Part shown: piece after piece, positions 44,728-54,569 of the stretch | How positions within the stretch are numbered: position 1 is the first letter of the stretch | Layout of the letters: each line of letters begins with the position of its first letter | NCBI GenBank assembly: GCA_013205245.1 | Contig: JABMNH010000064.1 | Coordinates: 118,506 to 182,505 of the forward strand | DNA: 64,000 bases | Direction: 5' to 3' | DNA from: Flavobacteriales bacterium | GTDB lineage: Bacteria; Bacteroidota; Bacteroidia; Flavobacteriales; Flavobacteriaceae | Program-made: the position numbers and the translations under genes | Notes under the pieces: generated by a model | Seen by the model: only the letters and a program-made list of their open reading frames with translations | Told to the model about the DNA's origin: nothing | Databases searched by the model: none

Positions 44728-45585
44728 TTACAAAACGTTTAAAAGTTGTTCTTTAATTTTCTCGAGTTCATCCTTCATTTTAACAACTATTTGTTGCAAT
44801 GTGGCGTCATTGGCTTTAGAGCCCATGGTGTTAATTTCGCGTCCTAATTCTTGCGAAATAAATCCCAGTTTTTTACCGTTAGAAGCATCTTCGTTTATCA
44901 CTTCCATAAAATAATTAAGATGGTTCTCTAAGCGGACTTTCTCTTCGTTTATGTCGAATTTCTCTATGTAATAAATCAGCTCTTGCTCAAAACGATTTTC
45001 GTCTATGGTCTGATTTAAATCTTCTAAAGCCTTTTTAAGTTTTGCTTTTTTAGCATTAATTCTGTCTGCGTCTATCGCAATAGCATCCGCTAAAAGCGCA
45101 TTAATAGTCGCTATGTTTTGAAGAATATCTTTGGCTAAAGAAGCGCCTTCATCTAATCTATATTTGTTGAATTTTACAATGGTTTCTTCAATGCCGTCTG
45201 CAATACTTTGCCACTCGGTTTCGTCAAAATCTTCGCGCACAACTTTTAAAGCATCGGGCAATTTGATGGCTATTTTTAAATACTCCATGTCATCGCCTTG
45301 CACAAAATCTTTTAACTGACCCATGTACTGATTTACAACCTCTTTGTTAATTGTATTTATTGTAACATCTGATGTCTGCTCAACATAAATTGAACAATCT
45401 ATTTTACCGCGTGTAAGTGCTTGGGCAATGGTTTTTCTGATTCCTAATTCCTTTTCTCTATAGAGTGATGGAATTCTGATATTTAAATCGAGGTTTTTAG
45501 AATTTAAAGATTTTATTTCGATGCTAATTTTCTTAGTAGGTAATAGCAGTTCGGTTTTTCCGTAACCGGTCATTGATTGTATCAT
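44728..45585 (-). CDS. YicC-family endoribonuclease
   Basis: A 285-residue YicC protein; members have been shown to act as endoribonucleases on RNA. The family N-terminus MIQSMTGYGKTE and the C-terminus KLGFISQELGREINTMGSKANDATLQQIVVKMKDELEKIKEQLLNV are both unmistakable. It is first in the yicC-gmk-nadD operon with its own -7 motif. Confidence 0.94.
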   Translation of the reverse strand: MIQSMTGYGKTELLLPTKKISIEIKSLNSKNLDLNIRIPSLYREKELGIRKTIAQALTRGKIDCSIYVEQTSDVTINTINKEVVNQYMGQLKDFVQGDDMEYLKIAIKLPDALKVVREDFDETEWQSIADGIEETIVKFNKYRLDEGASLAKDILQNIATINALLADAIAIDADRINAKKAKLKKALEDLNQTIDENRFEQELIYYIEKFDINEEKVRLENHLNYFMEVINEDASNGKKLGFISQELGREINTMGSKANDATLQQIVVKMKDELEKIKEQLLNVL

Positions 45586-45605
45586 CTGTTTTATTTAAAG
45601 CTACG

Positions 45606-45613
45606 CAAAGTTA
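45606..45613 (-). promoter_or_regulatory. -7 promoter motif (TAACTTTG on minus) for yicC-gmk-nadD
   Basis: Plus-strand CAAAGTTA is an exact -7 motif 21 bp before the yicC start. Confidence 0.55.
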
Positions 45614-45650
45614 CGGCTTTTATAAAAAAGAGGCTTTTAAAAAACCTGTA

Positions 45651-46547
45651 TTAAATATTAAGCTTTTTTGGCTGCCTACTCACCAAATAAACGCCCGAGA
45701 AAATCAAGACACTCGCTATTATTTTATGGCTGTTTAGTGTATCGCTTTGCATCATCAACGCATAAACCGTGGCAACAAATGGCTGTAAATAAATAAACAC
45801 GCTTACCGTTGTTGGTTTTAATTTTCTTACAGCTAAAAGGTTAAATAAATAGGTGAAAAACGTGGCAAAAATCACCACAAAAAGAATTTTATAGATAATA
45901 ATATTGGGCATTTCTTGCCAAGAAATTAGTTTTATTTCTGAAAACCCAAAGGGCAATACCATAAAAAAACCCAACAAATAAATCCATTTTGCAAAGGTTA
46001 AAGGGTGGTATTTTGCGGTTAATTTTTTAACAATAATTAAGTACAAACTGTACGAAAACGCATTTACAAATACCAAAAAATTACCCCATTGAATGGTTTT
46101 ATTATCAAGATGCAGTCCGTTGCCATAAGCAATTAAATAGGTGGCGCCAGCCAAACCAATAAAAATGCCAATAATGCGACGTTTTACAATTTTTTCTTTT
46201 AAGATAATTGCCGAAAGTACTAGTACAATAATGGGTGTGGTTACCATGACCACCGAAGCGTTTATAGGCGTTGTATAAGACAAACCTTTAAAAAAAGTCA
46301 GCATATTAAAACCCACACCAAAAAAGGCAGCTAAAAATATTCGTAAATAATCTGAAGTATCTATAGACTCTTTTTTGATAAATAAAGATGTTATCCAAAA
46401 CAAAATAGAAGCGCCAAAAACCCTAAAAACAATAAAAGCATAAGGTTTTACATATAAAGGCATCACGTCTTTAGCTATGGTAAAGTTTAGCCCGTAAATA
46501 AGGGCTGCCAAAAAAGCAGCTATTAAAGCAAAAGTGCGCGCGTTCAT
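45651..46547 (-). CDS. EamA/DMT-family transporter
   Basis: Inner-membrane drug/metabolite transporter of 298 residues with ten hydrophobic helices in two EamA halves: ALIAAFLAALIYGLNFTIAK...VMVTTPIIVLVLSAIILKEKI, and LVFVNAFSYSLYLIIVKKL...VSVFIYLQPFVATVYALMM. The substrate cannot be read from sequence. It sits just past the sodA terminator. Confidence 0.88.
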   Translation of the reverse strand: MNARTFALIAAFLAALIYGLNFTIAKDVMPLYVKPYAFIVFRVFGASILFWITSLFIKKESIDTSDYLRIFLAAFFGVGFNMLTFFKGLSYTTPINASVVMVTTPIIVLVLSAIILKEKIVKRRIIGIFIGLAGATYLIAYGNGLHLDNKTIQWGNFLVFVNAFSYSLYLIIVKKLTAKYHPLTFAKWIYLLGFFMVLPFGFSEIKLISWQEMPNIIIYKILFVVIFATFFTYLFNLLAVRKLKPTTVSVFIYLQPFVATVYALMMQSDTLNSHKIIASVLIFSGVYLVSRQPKKLNI

Positions 46548-46566
46548 AAATTATATAAAAACAAAA

Positions 46567-46596
46567 CCATCCGAAAAACAGTTGTTTTTCGGATGG
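46567..46596 (-). terminator. Terminator after superoxide dismutase
   Basis: CCATCCGAAAAAC (46567-46579) pairs perfectly with GTTTTTCGGATGG (46584-46596). On the minus strand it is followed by a T-rich run, so it ends the sodA transcript. Confidence 0.85.
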
Positions 46597-46625
46597 CTAT
46601 ATTACTGAATTATTTTGTTTTTTAC

Positions 46626-47234
46626 TTATTTGCCAGCGCTATATCTTGCACTTACTTCATCCCAATTAATGACATTGAAAAAAGCGTTGATATAATCAGG
46701 TCTGCGGTTTTGGTAGTTTAAATAATAAGCGTGTTCCCAAACATCTAAACCAAGAACTGGCGTGCCTTGACAGGTAACACCTGGCATTAACGGATTGTCT
46801 TGATTTGGTGTTGAGCACACCTCAACTTTCCCGCCTTTATGCACACATAACCAAGCCCAACCAGAACCAAATTGTGTGGCTGCTGCTTTAGAAAAAGCAT
46901 CTTTAAAAGCTTCAAATGATCCAAAAGCATCATTTATAGCAGTGGCCAAATCGCCTGTAGGAGCGCCGCCACCGTTAGGAGACATTACAGTCCAAAACAA
47001 ATCGTGGTTGTAATAACCGCCACCATTATTTCTAACAGCTTTGTTGTTCATATCTAATCCGTTAAGGATATCTAAAATAGATTTATTTTCTAAATCGGTT
47101 CCAGCAATGGCATTGTTTAAATTATTGGTATAACCTTGGTGGTGTTTTGAATGGTGTATTTCCATTGTTCTCGCATCAATATGTGGTTCTAACGCGTCGT
47201 AAGCATAAGGTAATTTTGGAAGTTCGAAAGCCAT
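46626..47234 (-). CDS. Superoxide dismutase (Fe/Mn type)
   Basis: Detoxifies superoxide. It has 202 residues with the Fe/Mn-SOD signatures: [21 protein letters not shown], metal ligand regions [18 protein letters not shown] and the C-terminal [22 protein letters not shown], where Asp and His are ligands. GSGWAW is also present. Fe versus Mn preference cannot be fixed by eye. There is no signal peptide, so it is cytoplasmic. It is monocistronic with its own -7 motif and terminator. Confidence 0.96.
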   Translation of the reverse strand: MAFELPKLPYAYDALEPHIDARTMEIHHSKHHQGYTNNLNNAIAGTDLENKSILDILNGLDMNNKAVRNNGGGYYNHDLFWTVMSPNGGGAPTGDLATAINDAFGSFEAFKDAFSKAAATQFGSGWAWLCVHKGGKVEVCSTPNQDNPLMPGVTCQGTPVLGLDVWEHAYYLNYQNRRPDYINAFFNVINWDEVSARYSAGK

Positions 47235-47274
47235 AATATTTATTTTTTAAGTTATTAAATCGTTTTTACAAAAT

Positions 47275-47282
47275 CAAAGGTA
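47275..47282 (-). promoter_or_regulatory. -7 promoter motif (TACCTTTG on minus) for superoxide dismutase
   Basis: Plus-strand CAAAGGTA is an exact -7 motif 41 bp before the sodA start. Confidence 0.55.
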
Positions 47283-47346
47283 CATATCTTTTTAAACCAA
47301 AAAATTGAAAGGGTATAAAATGTTTTTATGCTGTTATAGTTGTTGA

Positions 47347-48633
47347 CTATGATATGCTTTTGTGTTCTCGCAACTGTATTACGGCATCATTTAAAGCTGC
47401 ATACGTAATTGTTTTATCTTTAAATTTATCGCGTAAAGCTGCTTTTTCTGAAGGCGATGTTTTTAAACTATTCAGCATATTTGTAAAATGCATTTTCATA
47501 TGCCCGTGTTGGATGCCATTAGTTGTTAAAGCGCGTAAAGCAGCAAAATTTTGTGCCAATCCGGCGGCAGCCATAATTTCCATGAGTTCCTTAGCGGATG
47601 GGTTTTTTAATAAAGCCAATGATATTTTTGCCAACGGATGTAAACCTGTTAAACCACCAACAGTACCAACTGCCAAAGGTAATTCGATCCAAAATCTAAA
47701 AATATCGTCTTTAATTTCTGCATCACTTAAACTCTGATACTGTCCTTTACGGGATGCATAGGCGTGGACACCCGCTTCTATAGCGCGGAAATCATTTCCT
47801 GTAGCAATAACCACAGCGTCAACGCCGTTCATGATGCCTTTGTTGTGGGTCACCGCCCGATAAGGTTCTACCTGAGCAATTTTAACAGCTTCCACAAATT
47901 TTTGCGCATAGTGTAAAGCGTCTTCTTTATATAAATCTGATACAGGACAACTCACTTCGGCACGTACCAAACAATCTGGTGTGTAATTAGATAAAATACT
48001 CATCACTATTTTGACACCCTCTTTTCTAAAACTATTCGCAATTTGTTCTAGACAAGAATTGATAAAATTAGCACCCATGCTTTCTTTGGTTTCAAAGCTC
48101 ACATGTAATTGGTAATAATTTTCTAAAGATGCTGTTTTATCGCGTAGCTCAATATCTAAAATCCCACCGCCACGCTTTTGCATATTTTTTGTGATGCCTG
48201 AAGTTGCTTCTAATAACTGTGGTTTTATTTGATTGAAATAGGTTTCTATGGCGGCTTTATCACCTGCATACATAAAATGAACCTGTCCTATTTTGGTGGT
48301 CGAAATAACAGTGGCTTTAAAACCGCCACGTTTGCTCCAAAATTTAGCTACCATAGATGCCGCTGCCACAACAGAACTTTCTTCAATAGCCATCGGAATA
48401 ACGTATTTCTTATCGTTAATTACAAAATTTGGCGCCACAGCATATGGTAAATAAAAATTAGAAATAGTGTTTTCTACAAAGTCATCATGTAAAGACTGAA
48501 GTTCTGGATTTGCATTCCAATATTGATGCAAAATCTTTTTAAAATCAAGGCTTTCGGTCAAGACATGTGCGTCTAACCAATCGATTTTTTCATCCTTAGA
48601 AAGTTTAGAAAATCCTGAAATTTCTCGTGACAT
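47347..48633 (-). CDS. Hydroxymethylglutaryl-CoA reductase, class II-like
   Basis: Interconverts HMG-CoA and mevalonate; in flavobacteria it serves the mevalonate route to isoprenoids. It has 428 residues from the ATG at 48633, with the family N-terminus REISGFSKLSKDEKIDWL. The upstream ATG at 48699 lies beyond the promoter and is rejected. Motifs include the ENTISNFYLPYAVAPNF catalytic Glu region, MGANFINSCLEQIA, ATGNDFRAIEAGVHAYA with the catalytic Asp, GTVGGLTGLHPLAKISL and the HGHMKMH His. No other mevalonate gene is adjacent. Confidence 0.94.
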   Translation of the reverse strand: MSREISGFSKLSKDEKIDWLDAHVLTESLDFKKILHQYWNANPELQSLHDDFVENTISNFYLPYAVAPNFVINDKKYVIPMAIEESSVVAAASMVAKFWSKRGGFKATVISTTKIGQVHFMYAGDKAAIETYFNQIKPQLLEATSGITKNMQKRGGGILDIELRDKTASLENYYQLHVSFETKESMGANFINSCLEQIANSFRKEGVKIVMSILSNYTPDCLVRAEVSCPVSDLYKEDALHYAQKFVEAVKIAQVEPYRAVTHNKGIMNGVDAVVIATGNDFRAIEAGVHAYASRKGQYQSLSDAEIKDDIFRFWIELPLAVGTVGGLTGLHPLAKISLALLKNPSAKELMEIMAAAGLAQNFAALRALTTNGIQHGHMKMHFTNMLNSLKTSPSEKAALRDKFKDKTITYAALNDAVIQLREHKSIS

Positions 48634-48651
48634 ACAATTGTAAATTAAACA

Positions 48652-48659
48652 CAAAGATA
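48652..48659 (-). promoter_or_regulatory. -7 promoter motif (TATCTTTG on minus) for HMG-CoA reductase
   Basis: Plus-strand CAAAGATA is an exact -7 motif 19 bp before the ATG at 48633 and decides between the two candidate starts. Confidence 0.6.
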
Positions 48660-48770
48660 CTACTTTTTTAAAGCGGTAATATTTGATAATTTTCGTCATT
48701 TCTAACTATTTTAACAGTCTTTTTGCTCAAAATTTAGTAAACTTGACCTGCAAAAATTAAACGCTTTCTT

Positions 48771-50993
48771 ATGAAAAAATTAGTCATATTATTTTTAATG
48801 ATCAGTGCTTTCGTCAGTGCTCAAAAACAAGAAATTACTTTAGAAGATATCTGGGCAAAAGGCACTTTTAGAACACAGTATATGAATGCCTTAAACTCTA
48901 TGAGTCACGGCGATTTTTATTCCGTTTTAAACTTTGATAGAAAAAACCAAAGTACCAGCGTTGACAAATACAGTTATAAAACTTTAGAAAAAGTAGCCAC
49001 ACTTGTTGACAGTAAAGATTTGCCAGATTTAAAATCTTTTGACAATTACACCTTTAGCGATGACGAGAATTTATTGATTTTAGGAACGGAGACAAAACAG
49101 ATTTACCGCCACTCTTCTTTAGGTAAATTTTATGTGTACAACATCGCTACAAAACAGCTAAATCTTGTTTCGGACGCATTGGTGCAAGAGCCCACTTTAT
49201 CGCCCGACGGTAAAAAAGTGGCCTATGTTTATCAAAACAATTTGTTTGTGAAAGATTTAGATACAAACATTGCGACGCAAATTACAACCGACGGTAAAAA
49301 AAATAGCATCATAAACGGCATAACCGATTGGGTTTACGAAGAAGAATTTGCTTTTGTGCGCGCTTTTCAATGGAGTGGCAACTCAGATAAAATAGCTTTT
49401 ATGCGTTTTGATGAAACTGATGTGCCTGAATTTACTATGATGAAATATGGCGAATCGCTTTATCCCGAAAAGGAAACGTTTAAATATCCTAAAGCTGGCG
49501 AAAATAATTCAAAATTAAGCCTCCATCTTTACAGCGTAAACACTCAAAAAACAAGTGCTATTAATTTAGGAACACTTGATCAATATTACATCCCACGTAT
49601 GGCGTTTACCAAAGAAGCTGATGTGCTTTGTGTAACGACGCTAAACCGCCATCAAAATAATTTAAACCTCATATTTGTTGATACAAATACACTTAAAAGC
49701 CGTTTGGTTTTAAACGAAACTGCTACAACATATATTGATATTACCAATAATTTGACCTTTTTAAAAGACAATAGTTTTATTTGGACAAGCGAAAAAGACG
49801 GTTATAACCATATTTATCACTACAACAAAAATGGTAAATTAATCAAACAAATCACCAGTGGAGACTGGGAAGTAACAGGTTATTACGGATACAATCCAGA
49901 AAATAAACAGATTTATTACCAATCGGTCGAGGATGGGTCTATAAACAGAACGGTTTATACCATTGCTTTAAATGGCAAAAACAAAAAAAGATTGGGTCGT
50001 AATTCGGGTTCAAATGGTGCAGCTTTTAGTAACAGTTTTAATTATTACATCAACACTTTTTCTGATGCAGGCACACCTTATATTTTCACTTTAAATGATG
50101 CTAAAACGGGCAAAGTTTTAAAAGAAGTGAAAAACAATAACGCCCTTTCTGAAACGCTACAAACCTACAATACATCTCCAAAAGAATTCTTTACACTTAA
50201 AACCAAAAATGGCGATTTTAATGCATGGATGATTAAACCATCTAATTTTGATCCCAATAAAAAATACCCTTTATTTATGTATCAATATTCGGGACCTGGC
50301 TCTCAAAGCGTATCTAACCGCTGGGGCGGAAGTAACGATTATTGGTATCAAATGTTGGCACAACAAGGCTATATTGTTGCCTGTGTAGATGGTCGTGGTA
50401 CTGGATTTAAAGGCGCCGATTTCAAAAAAGTAACCTATAAAGAATTGGGCAAATACGAAATTGAAGATCAGATAGAAGCTGCAAAAGAATTAGGAGGTCT
50501 TGCTTATATAGATGAAAATAATGTGGGTATTTGGGGTTGGAGTTATGGTGGCTATATGTCGTCTTTAGCCATTACCAAAGGCGCCGATACTTTTAAAATG
50601 GCCATTGCTGTAGCGCCAGTTACTTCTTGGCGTTTTTACGACACAGTTTACACAGAACGCTATATGCAAACACCTCAAGAAAATCCTAGTGGTTATGACG
50701 ATAATTCGCCTATTAATTTTACCGATCAGATAAAAGGAAAATACTTATTGGTTCATGGTTCTGGCGATGATAATGTGCATTATCAAAACAGCATGCGTAT
50801 GATAAAATCGCTCGTTGGTTCTGGCATTCAGTTTGATCAAGCTGTGTATCCCGATAAGAATCACGGTATTTATGGGCGCTATGAAGGCAAAGGGAATGTA
50901 CGTCTTAATCTTTATAAAAAAATGACTACTTTTATCAATCAAAATTTAGAAAAAACCCAAGATCAACCTCAGATTAACAAACTAAAAAACTAA
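48771..50993 (+). CDS. Dipeptidyl peptidase IV-like S9 peptidase
   Basis: Exported serine peptidase of 740 residues that removes X-Pro dipeptides from peptides. A signal peptide (LVILFLMISAFVSAQ) is followed by an N-terminal beta-propeller with the DPP-IV NGITDWVYEEEFAF motif, whose Glu pair binds the substrate N-terminus, and a C-terminal alpha/beta-hydrolase. The triad is Ser591 in GWSYGGY, Asp in GSGDDNVH (666/667) and His698 in DKNHGIYG. Two POT peptide transporters follow, so the released dipeptides can be imported. Confidence 0.95.
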   Translation: MKKLVILFLMISAFVSAQKQEITLEDIWAKGTFRTQYMNALNSMSHGDFYSVLNFDRKNQSTSVDKYSYKTLEKVATLVDSKDLPDLKSFDNYTFSDDENLLILGTETKQIYRHSSLGKFYVYNIATKQLNLVSDALVQEPTLSPDGKKVAYVYQNNLFVKDLDTNIATQITTDGKKNSIINGITDWVYEEEFAFVRAFQWSGNSDKIAFMRFDETDVPEFTMMKYGESLYPEKETFKYPKAGENNSKLSLHLYSVNTQKTSAINLGTLDQYYIPRMAFTKEADVLCVTTLNRHQNNLNLIFVDTNTLKSRLVLNETATTYIDITNNLTFLKDNSFIWTSEKDGYNHIYHYNKNGKLIKQITSGDWEVTGYYGYNPENKQIYYQSVEDGSINRTVYTIALNGKNKKRLGRNSGSNGAAFSNSFNYYINTFSDAGTPYIFTLNDAKTGKVLKEVKNNNALSETLQTYNTSPKEFFTLKTKNGDFNAWMIKPSNFDPNKKYPLFMYQYSGPGSQSVSNRWGGSNDYWYQMLAQQGYIVACVDGRGTGFKGADFKKVTYKELGKYEIEDQIEAAKELGGLAYIDENNVGIWGWSYGGYMSSLAITKGADTFKMAIAVAPVTSWRFYDTVYTERYMQTPQENPSGYDDNSPINFTDQIKGKYLLVHGSGDDNVHYQNSMRMIKSLVGSGIQFDQAVYPDKNHGIYGRYEGKGNVRLNLYKKMTTFINQNLEKTQDQPQINKLKN

Positions 50994-51004
50994 CTCAAAA
51001 CACT

Positions 51005-52369
51005 ATGTCGACACTCACAAAAAGCCCTGAACAAAAAGAACTGTTTGGGCATCCAGTAGGATTGTATATTTTATTTTTTACCGAAATGTGGGAACGCTTT
51101 TCTTATTATGGGATGCGCGCCATTTTAACTTTATATCTTGTTGGCTTAACAACAGATAGCAACCCTGGCTTGGGTTGGTCAAATTTGGAAGCCTTAAAAC
51201 TTTATGGTTGGTACACCATGTTGGTCTATGTTATGTCAATTCCTGGAGGTATTATTGCCGATAAGTTTTTGGGTCAAAAAAAATCTGTTTTATATGGTGG
51301 TCTTATTTTAATTGCTGGTCATAGTATTTTGGCCGTTCAAACAATGTTGGCTTTTTATTCAGGTCTTGGTTTAATAATTTTAGGTGTTGGTATGTTAAAA
51401 CCCAACATTTCAACCATGGTTGGTGGCTTATACAAACAAGGAGATATTAGACGTGATAAAGGCTTTACCATTTTTTATATTGGCATTAATTTAGGCGCCT
51501 TTCTATCTAGTTTAATTGTAGGATATGTAGGTGAAGTTATTGGATGGCATTATGGTTTTGGTTTGGCCGGTATAGGCATGGCCATGGGTGTAGGTCTTTA
51601 TGTTTACGGTCAAAAATATTTAGTACATGTAGGTAATTTCTTAGGAGCCGCATCTGCTACAGCAGAAGAAAAAGAAGCGTTAAAAAAACCATTAACATCA
51701 GTAGAATGGGATCGTATAAAAGTATTGATGCTTTCGTTTTTAATAGTAATCGTCTTTTGGGGTGCCTTTGAACAAGCTGGTGGCTTGATGAATATTTACA
51801 CAAAAGTAAAAACCAACAGAATGTTAATGGGTATGGAAATTCCTGCTTCTTGGTTTCAATCTTTAAACGCCTTTTTTATAATTGTTCTTGGAACTACAAT
51901 AGCTGGTTTTTGGGCTAAACGCAAATTAAAAGGCAAACTATCTTCTTCATTATTTAAAATGGCCATAGGTGTTATTATTATGGGTTCTGGCTTTTTATTT
52001 ATGACAGCCGCTACAGCACAATTTAATGCACAAGGATCTTCGGCTATGTATTGGTTGGTATTGGCTTATTTATTTCATACTATTGGTGAGCTTTGTGCAT
52101 CTCCTGTGGCATTATCTTATATCACAAAATTAGCGCCGTTAAAATACGGATCTTTAATGATGGGTATTTATTTTGCCATGACTGGTTTTGGTAATAAGTT
52201 AGCAGGATTCTTAGGAGAATCTGCTTCTAATCTTGGAGATTATGCCATATTTACAGGTATCGCCGTATTTTGTATGATTTTTGGCTTATTGATTTTAGCC
52301 ATCCTCAAACCGCTTAACCGCTTAACACATGGCGCAGAAGACGACGAACGTGTCATAGAAACAACTTAA
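51005..52369 (+). CDS. POT-family proton-coupled peptide transporter 1
   Basis: Inner-membrane di/tripeptide symporter of 454 residues. The POT signature FFTEMWERFSYYGMRA (ExxERFxYYG) is present, followed by GGIIADKFLGQKKSVLYGG and GINLGAFLSSLIVGYVGE. The FWGAFEQAGGLMNIY helix contains the EQ pair typical of the later half. It starts 11 bp after the DPP-IV gene and ends at a strong terminator before the second POT gene. Confidence 0.93.
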   Translation: MSTLTKSPEQKELFGHPVGLYILFFTEMWERFSYYGMRAILTLYLVGLTTDSNPGLGWSNLEALKLYGWYTMLVYVMSIPGGIIADKFLGQKKSVLYGGLILIAGHSILAVQTMLAFYSGLGLIILGVGMLKPNISTMVGGLYKQGDIRRDKGFTIFYIGINLGAFLSSLIVGYVGEVIGWHYGFGLAGIGMAMGVGLYVYGQKYLVHVGNFLGAASATAEEKEALKKPLTSVEWDRIKVLMLSFLIVIVFWGAFEQAGGLMNIYTKVKTNRMLMGMEIPASWFQSLNAFFIIVLGTTIAGFWAKRKLKGKLSSSLFKMAIGVIIMGSGFLFMTAATAQFNAQGSSAMYWLVLAYLFHTIGELCASPVALSYITKLAPLKYGSLMMGIYFAMTGFGNKLAGFLGESASNLGDYAIFTGIAVFCMIFGLLILAILKPLNRLTHGAEDDERVIETT

Positions 52370-52386
52370 AAACAAATTAATTTCAC

Positions 52387-52424
52387 AACCCATAAAGAAC
52401 AAAATTCTTTATGGGTTTTTTTAT
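52387..52424 (+). terminator. Terminator between the two POT genes
   Basis: AACCCATAAAGAA (52387-52399) pairs perfectly with TTCTTTATGGGTT (52405-52417) around a 5-nt loop and is followed by T residues. Confidence 0.87.
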
Positions 52425-52444
52425 AACAATCAAAATCTAACAAT

Positions 52445-54004
52445 ATGAGTACATTAAAATTTGAAGGGTCAGAAATGAACCGAAAATTATTATTAGGGCA
52501 TCCAAGCGGTTTGTTTATTCTATTTTTCACAGAAATGTGGGAACGCTTTTCCTATTACGGCATGCGCGCCTTATTGGTTCTATTTTTAATTTCAGCTTAT
52601 GACAAAGGCGGCTGGGCTTGGTCAAGAGAAGATGCTATGGGTCTTTATGGTACTTATACCATGTTGGTTTATTTTACACCCATTATTGGCGGTTATTTAG
52701 CCGATAAATTTTTAGGCTACCGTTGGGCAGTTGCGCTTGGCGCTATAATAATGACCATGGGGCATGCGTCTATGGCAATGGATACGCCTTGGGGTTTGTA
52801 TACTGGAATTGGTCTTTTGGTTGCAGGTAATGGTTTATTCAAACCAAATATCACGTCTATAATTAATGGTGTTTATATAAATGCTCAAGAAAAAAAGGAT
52901 GGCGCTTTTACCATTTTTTATATGGGTGTAAATGCAGGCGCTTTTTTAGGCATTATGCTTTGCGGATATATTGGTGAAACAAAAGGATGGCAATGGGGTT
53001 TTGGACTTGCTGGTATTTTTATGTTTTTAGGAATGCTTCAATTTTGGTTTGCTCAAAAGATTTTCGGAAATGTAGGATTACCTCCTAACAAGCAAATTGA
53101 GGCTTCTAAATCGGTGACCGAAACAACTACTGTAAAAGAAAAAACACCTGCTAATGTACAACGTGACCGTTATATTGTAGTGGCCATTTTAGCCTTTTTT
53201 ACAATATTCTTTTGGGCGGCATTTGAACAAGCTGGTGGGTCTATGACAATATTTGCCCGCGATTATACAAATCGTGTTTTGGTAGGAAATTCAGCCAATA
53301 TTTTTAGGATTGCAAATACACTTTTAACAGTCGTTCCTTTAATTATAATAACTTATGTGTTATTAAGTTTGTTTAAAATAACCTTTAAAAAGTATGCCTT
53401 ATCAAATACTTTTTTAGGTCTTAGTTTTGCAATCATTTGGTGCATCGTTCTTTGGATGCTAAAAAATCAATTTAGTGAAGAGTCTACAACCATACCAGCC
53501 TCTTGGTTTGGTATTTTAAACTCTTTCTATATTATTGCATTTGCGCCGCTGTTCTCTAAACTTTGGGACAGTAAATACAATCCTTCGGCAACAGTAAAAT
53601 TTGGTGGTGGATTAATATTATTAGGTCTTGGTTTCGCCATACTCGCTTATGGCTCATCAACTATTCCTCAAGGAGCACAAACAGCTTCTGTTAGTATTGT
53701 TTGGTTAATATTAGCTTATTTATTACATACACTAGGGGAGCTAAGTTTATCGCCAGTTGGCTTATCTTATGTCTCTAAATTAGTGCCTGCCGCAAAAATA
53801 GGTATGATGTTTGGGCTTTGGTATATAGCTGTTGGTATGGGAATGAAAACTGCTGGATTTATGGGAGGTATGATTGATGAAATCACAGCTAAATATTCTA
53901 TGACGACTTTCTTTTTAATTTTTACTTTAGTGCCAATTGGAGCTGGGTTATTAATGATAGCCTTAACGCCTGTTGTTAAAAAATTAATGCACGGTGTTAA
54001 GTAA
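52445..54004 (+). CDS. POT-family proton-coupled peptide transporter 2
   Basis: A second di/tripeptide symporter, 519 residues, with FFTEMWERFSYYGMRALLVLFL and GGYLADKFLGYRWAVALGA. It differs from its neighbour in a longer central region (VTETTTVKEKTPANVQRDRY, then two extra hydrophobic segments around VVPLIIITYVLLSLF and NTFLGLSFAIIWCIVLWML). The FWAAFEQAGGSMTIFARDYTNR helix is conserved. It is an old tandem duplicate, now diverged. Confidence 0.93.
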   Translation: MSTLKFEGSEMNRKLLLGHPSGLFILFFTEMWERFSYYGMRALLVLFLISAYDKGGWAWSREDAMGLYGTYTMLVYFTPIIGGYLADKFLGYRWAVALGAIIMTMGHASMAMDTPWGLYTGIGLLVAGNGLFKPNITSIINGVYINAQEKKDGAFTIFYMGVNAGAFLGIMLCGYIGETKGWQWGFGLAGIFMFLGMLQFWFAQKIFGNVGLPPNKQIEASKSVTETTTVKEKTPANVQRDRYIVVAILAFFTIFFWAAFEQAGGSMTIFARDYTNRVLVGNSANIFRIANTLLTVVPLIIITYVLLSLFKITFKKYALSNTFLGLSFAIIWCIVLWMLKNQFSEESTTIPASWFGILNSFYIIAFAPLFSKLWDSKYNPSATVKFGGGLILLGLGFAILAYGSSTIPQGAQTASVSIVWLILAYLLHTLGELSLSPVGLSYVSKLVPAAKIGMMFGLWYIAVGMGMKTAGFMGGMIDEITAKYSMTTFFLIFTLVPIGAGLLMIALTPVVKKLMHGVK

Positions 54005-54047
54005 TAATTAATTAGATTTTACGACTATAAAGCTAAATACCATCAAA

Positions 54048-54569
54048 ATGAAAAGAATTGGATTGTTTAGTGTTGTATTATTTTTTGGACTACAAACTTT
54101 TGCTCAAAAAGAAGAAGTTAAATGGCTAGGCTTAGAAGAAGCTTTGGTACTTAATAAAGAAAATCCGAAAAAGATTTTAATAGATGTTTATACCAATTGG
54201 TGCTATTACTGTAAGGTGATGGATAAAAAAACATATTCAAATCCAAAAATTGCCAATTATATAAATACCCATTTTTATCCAGTAAAATTTAATGCTGAGC
54301 AAAAAGAAGATTTAACTATCAACGGAAAAACATATAAATATATAAGCAGCGGCAGACGTGGTTATAACGCGTTTGCCGTGGCTCTTTTAGAGGGTAAGCT
54401 GAGTTATCCTACAACTGTTTTTTTTGATGACAAAGCAGAAGTCATATCACGTCTTCCCGGTTATTTAGACATTAAAAGTTTCGAACCTATTTTGGTTTAT
54501 ATTGCAGAAAATCATTATAATACAAGTAACTGGAGTGATTTTGTAAACACTTACAAAAATACTTTTTAA
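54048..54569 (+). CDS. Exported thioredoxin-fold protein
   Basis: A 173-residue periplasmic thioredoxin-like protein with signal peptide (LFSVVLFFGLQTFAQ). The active site is TNWCYYCK with Cys52 and Cys55, in a DUF255/thioredoxin_7-like context (VMDKKTYSNPKIANYINTHFYPVKFN); a cis-Pro loop is visible at SYPTTVFFDDKAEV. It follows the second POT gene and overlaps the convergent ABC gene by 4 bp. Its partner is unknown. Confidence 0.9.
   Translation: MKRIGLFSVVLFFGLQTFAQKEEVKWLGLEEALVLNKENPKKILIDVYTNWCYYCKVMDKKTYSNPKIANYINTHFYPVKFNAEQKEDLTINGKTYKYISSGRRGYNAFAVALLEGKLSYPTTVFFDDKAEVISRLPGYLDIKSFEPILVYIAENHYNTSNWSDFVNTYKNTF

Noticed and set aside
47354..47737. Plus-strand ORF of 127 codons
   Set aside because: Shadow of the HMG-CoA reductase C-terminus.
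48634..48699. Longer N-terminus for HMG-CoA reductase
   Set aside because: The extra 22 residues do not resemble the family, and an exact -7 motif lies inside this stretch.
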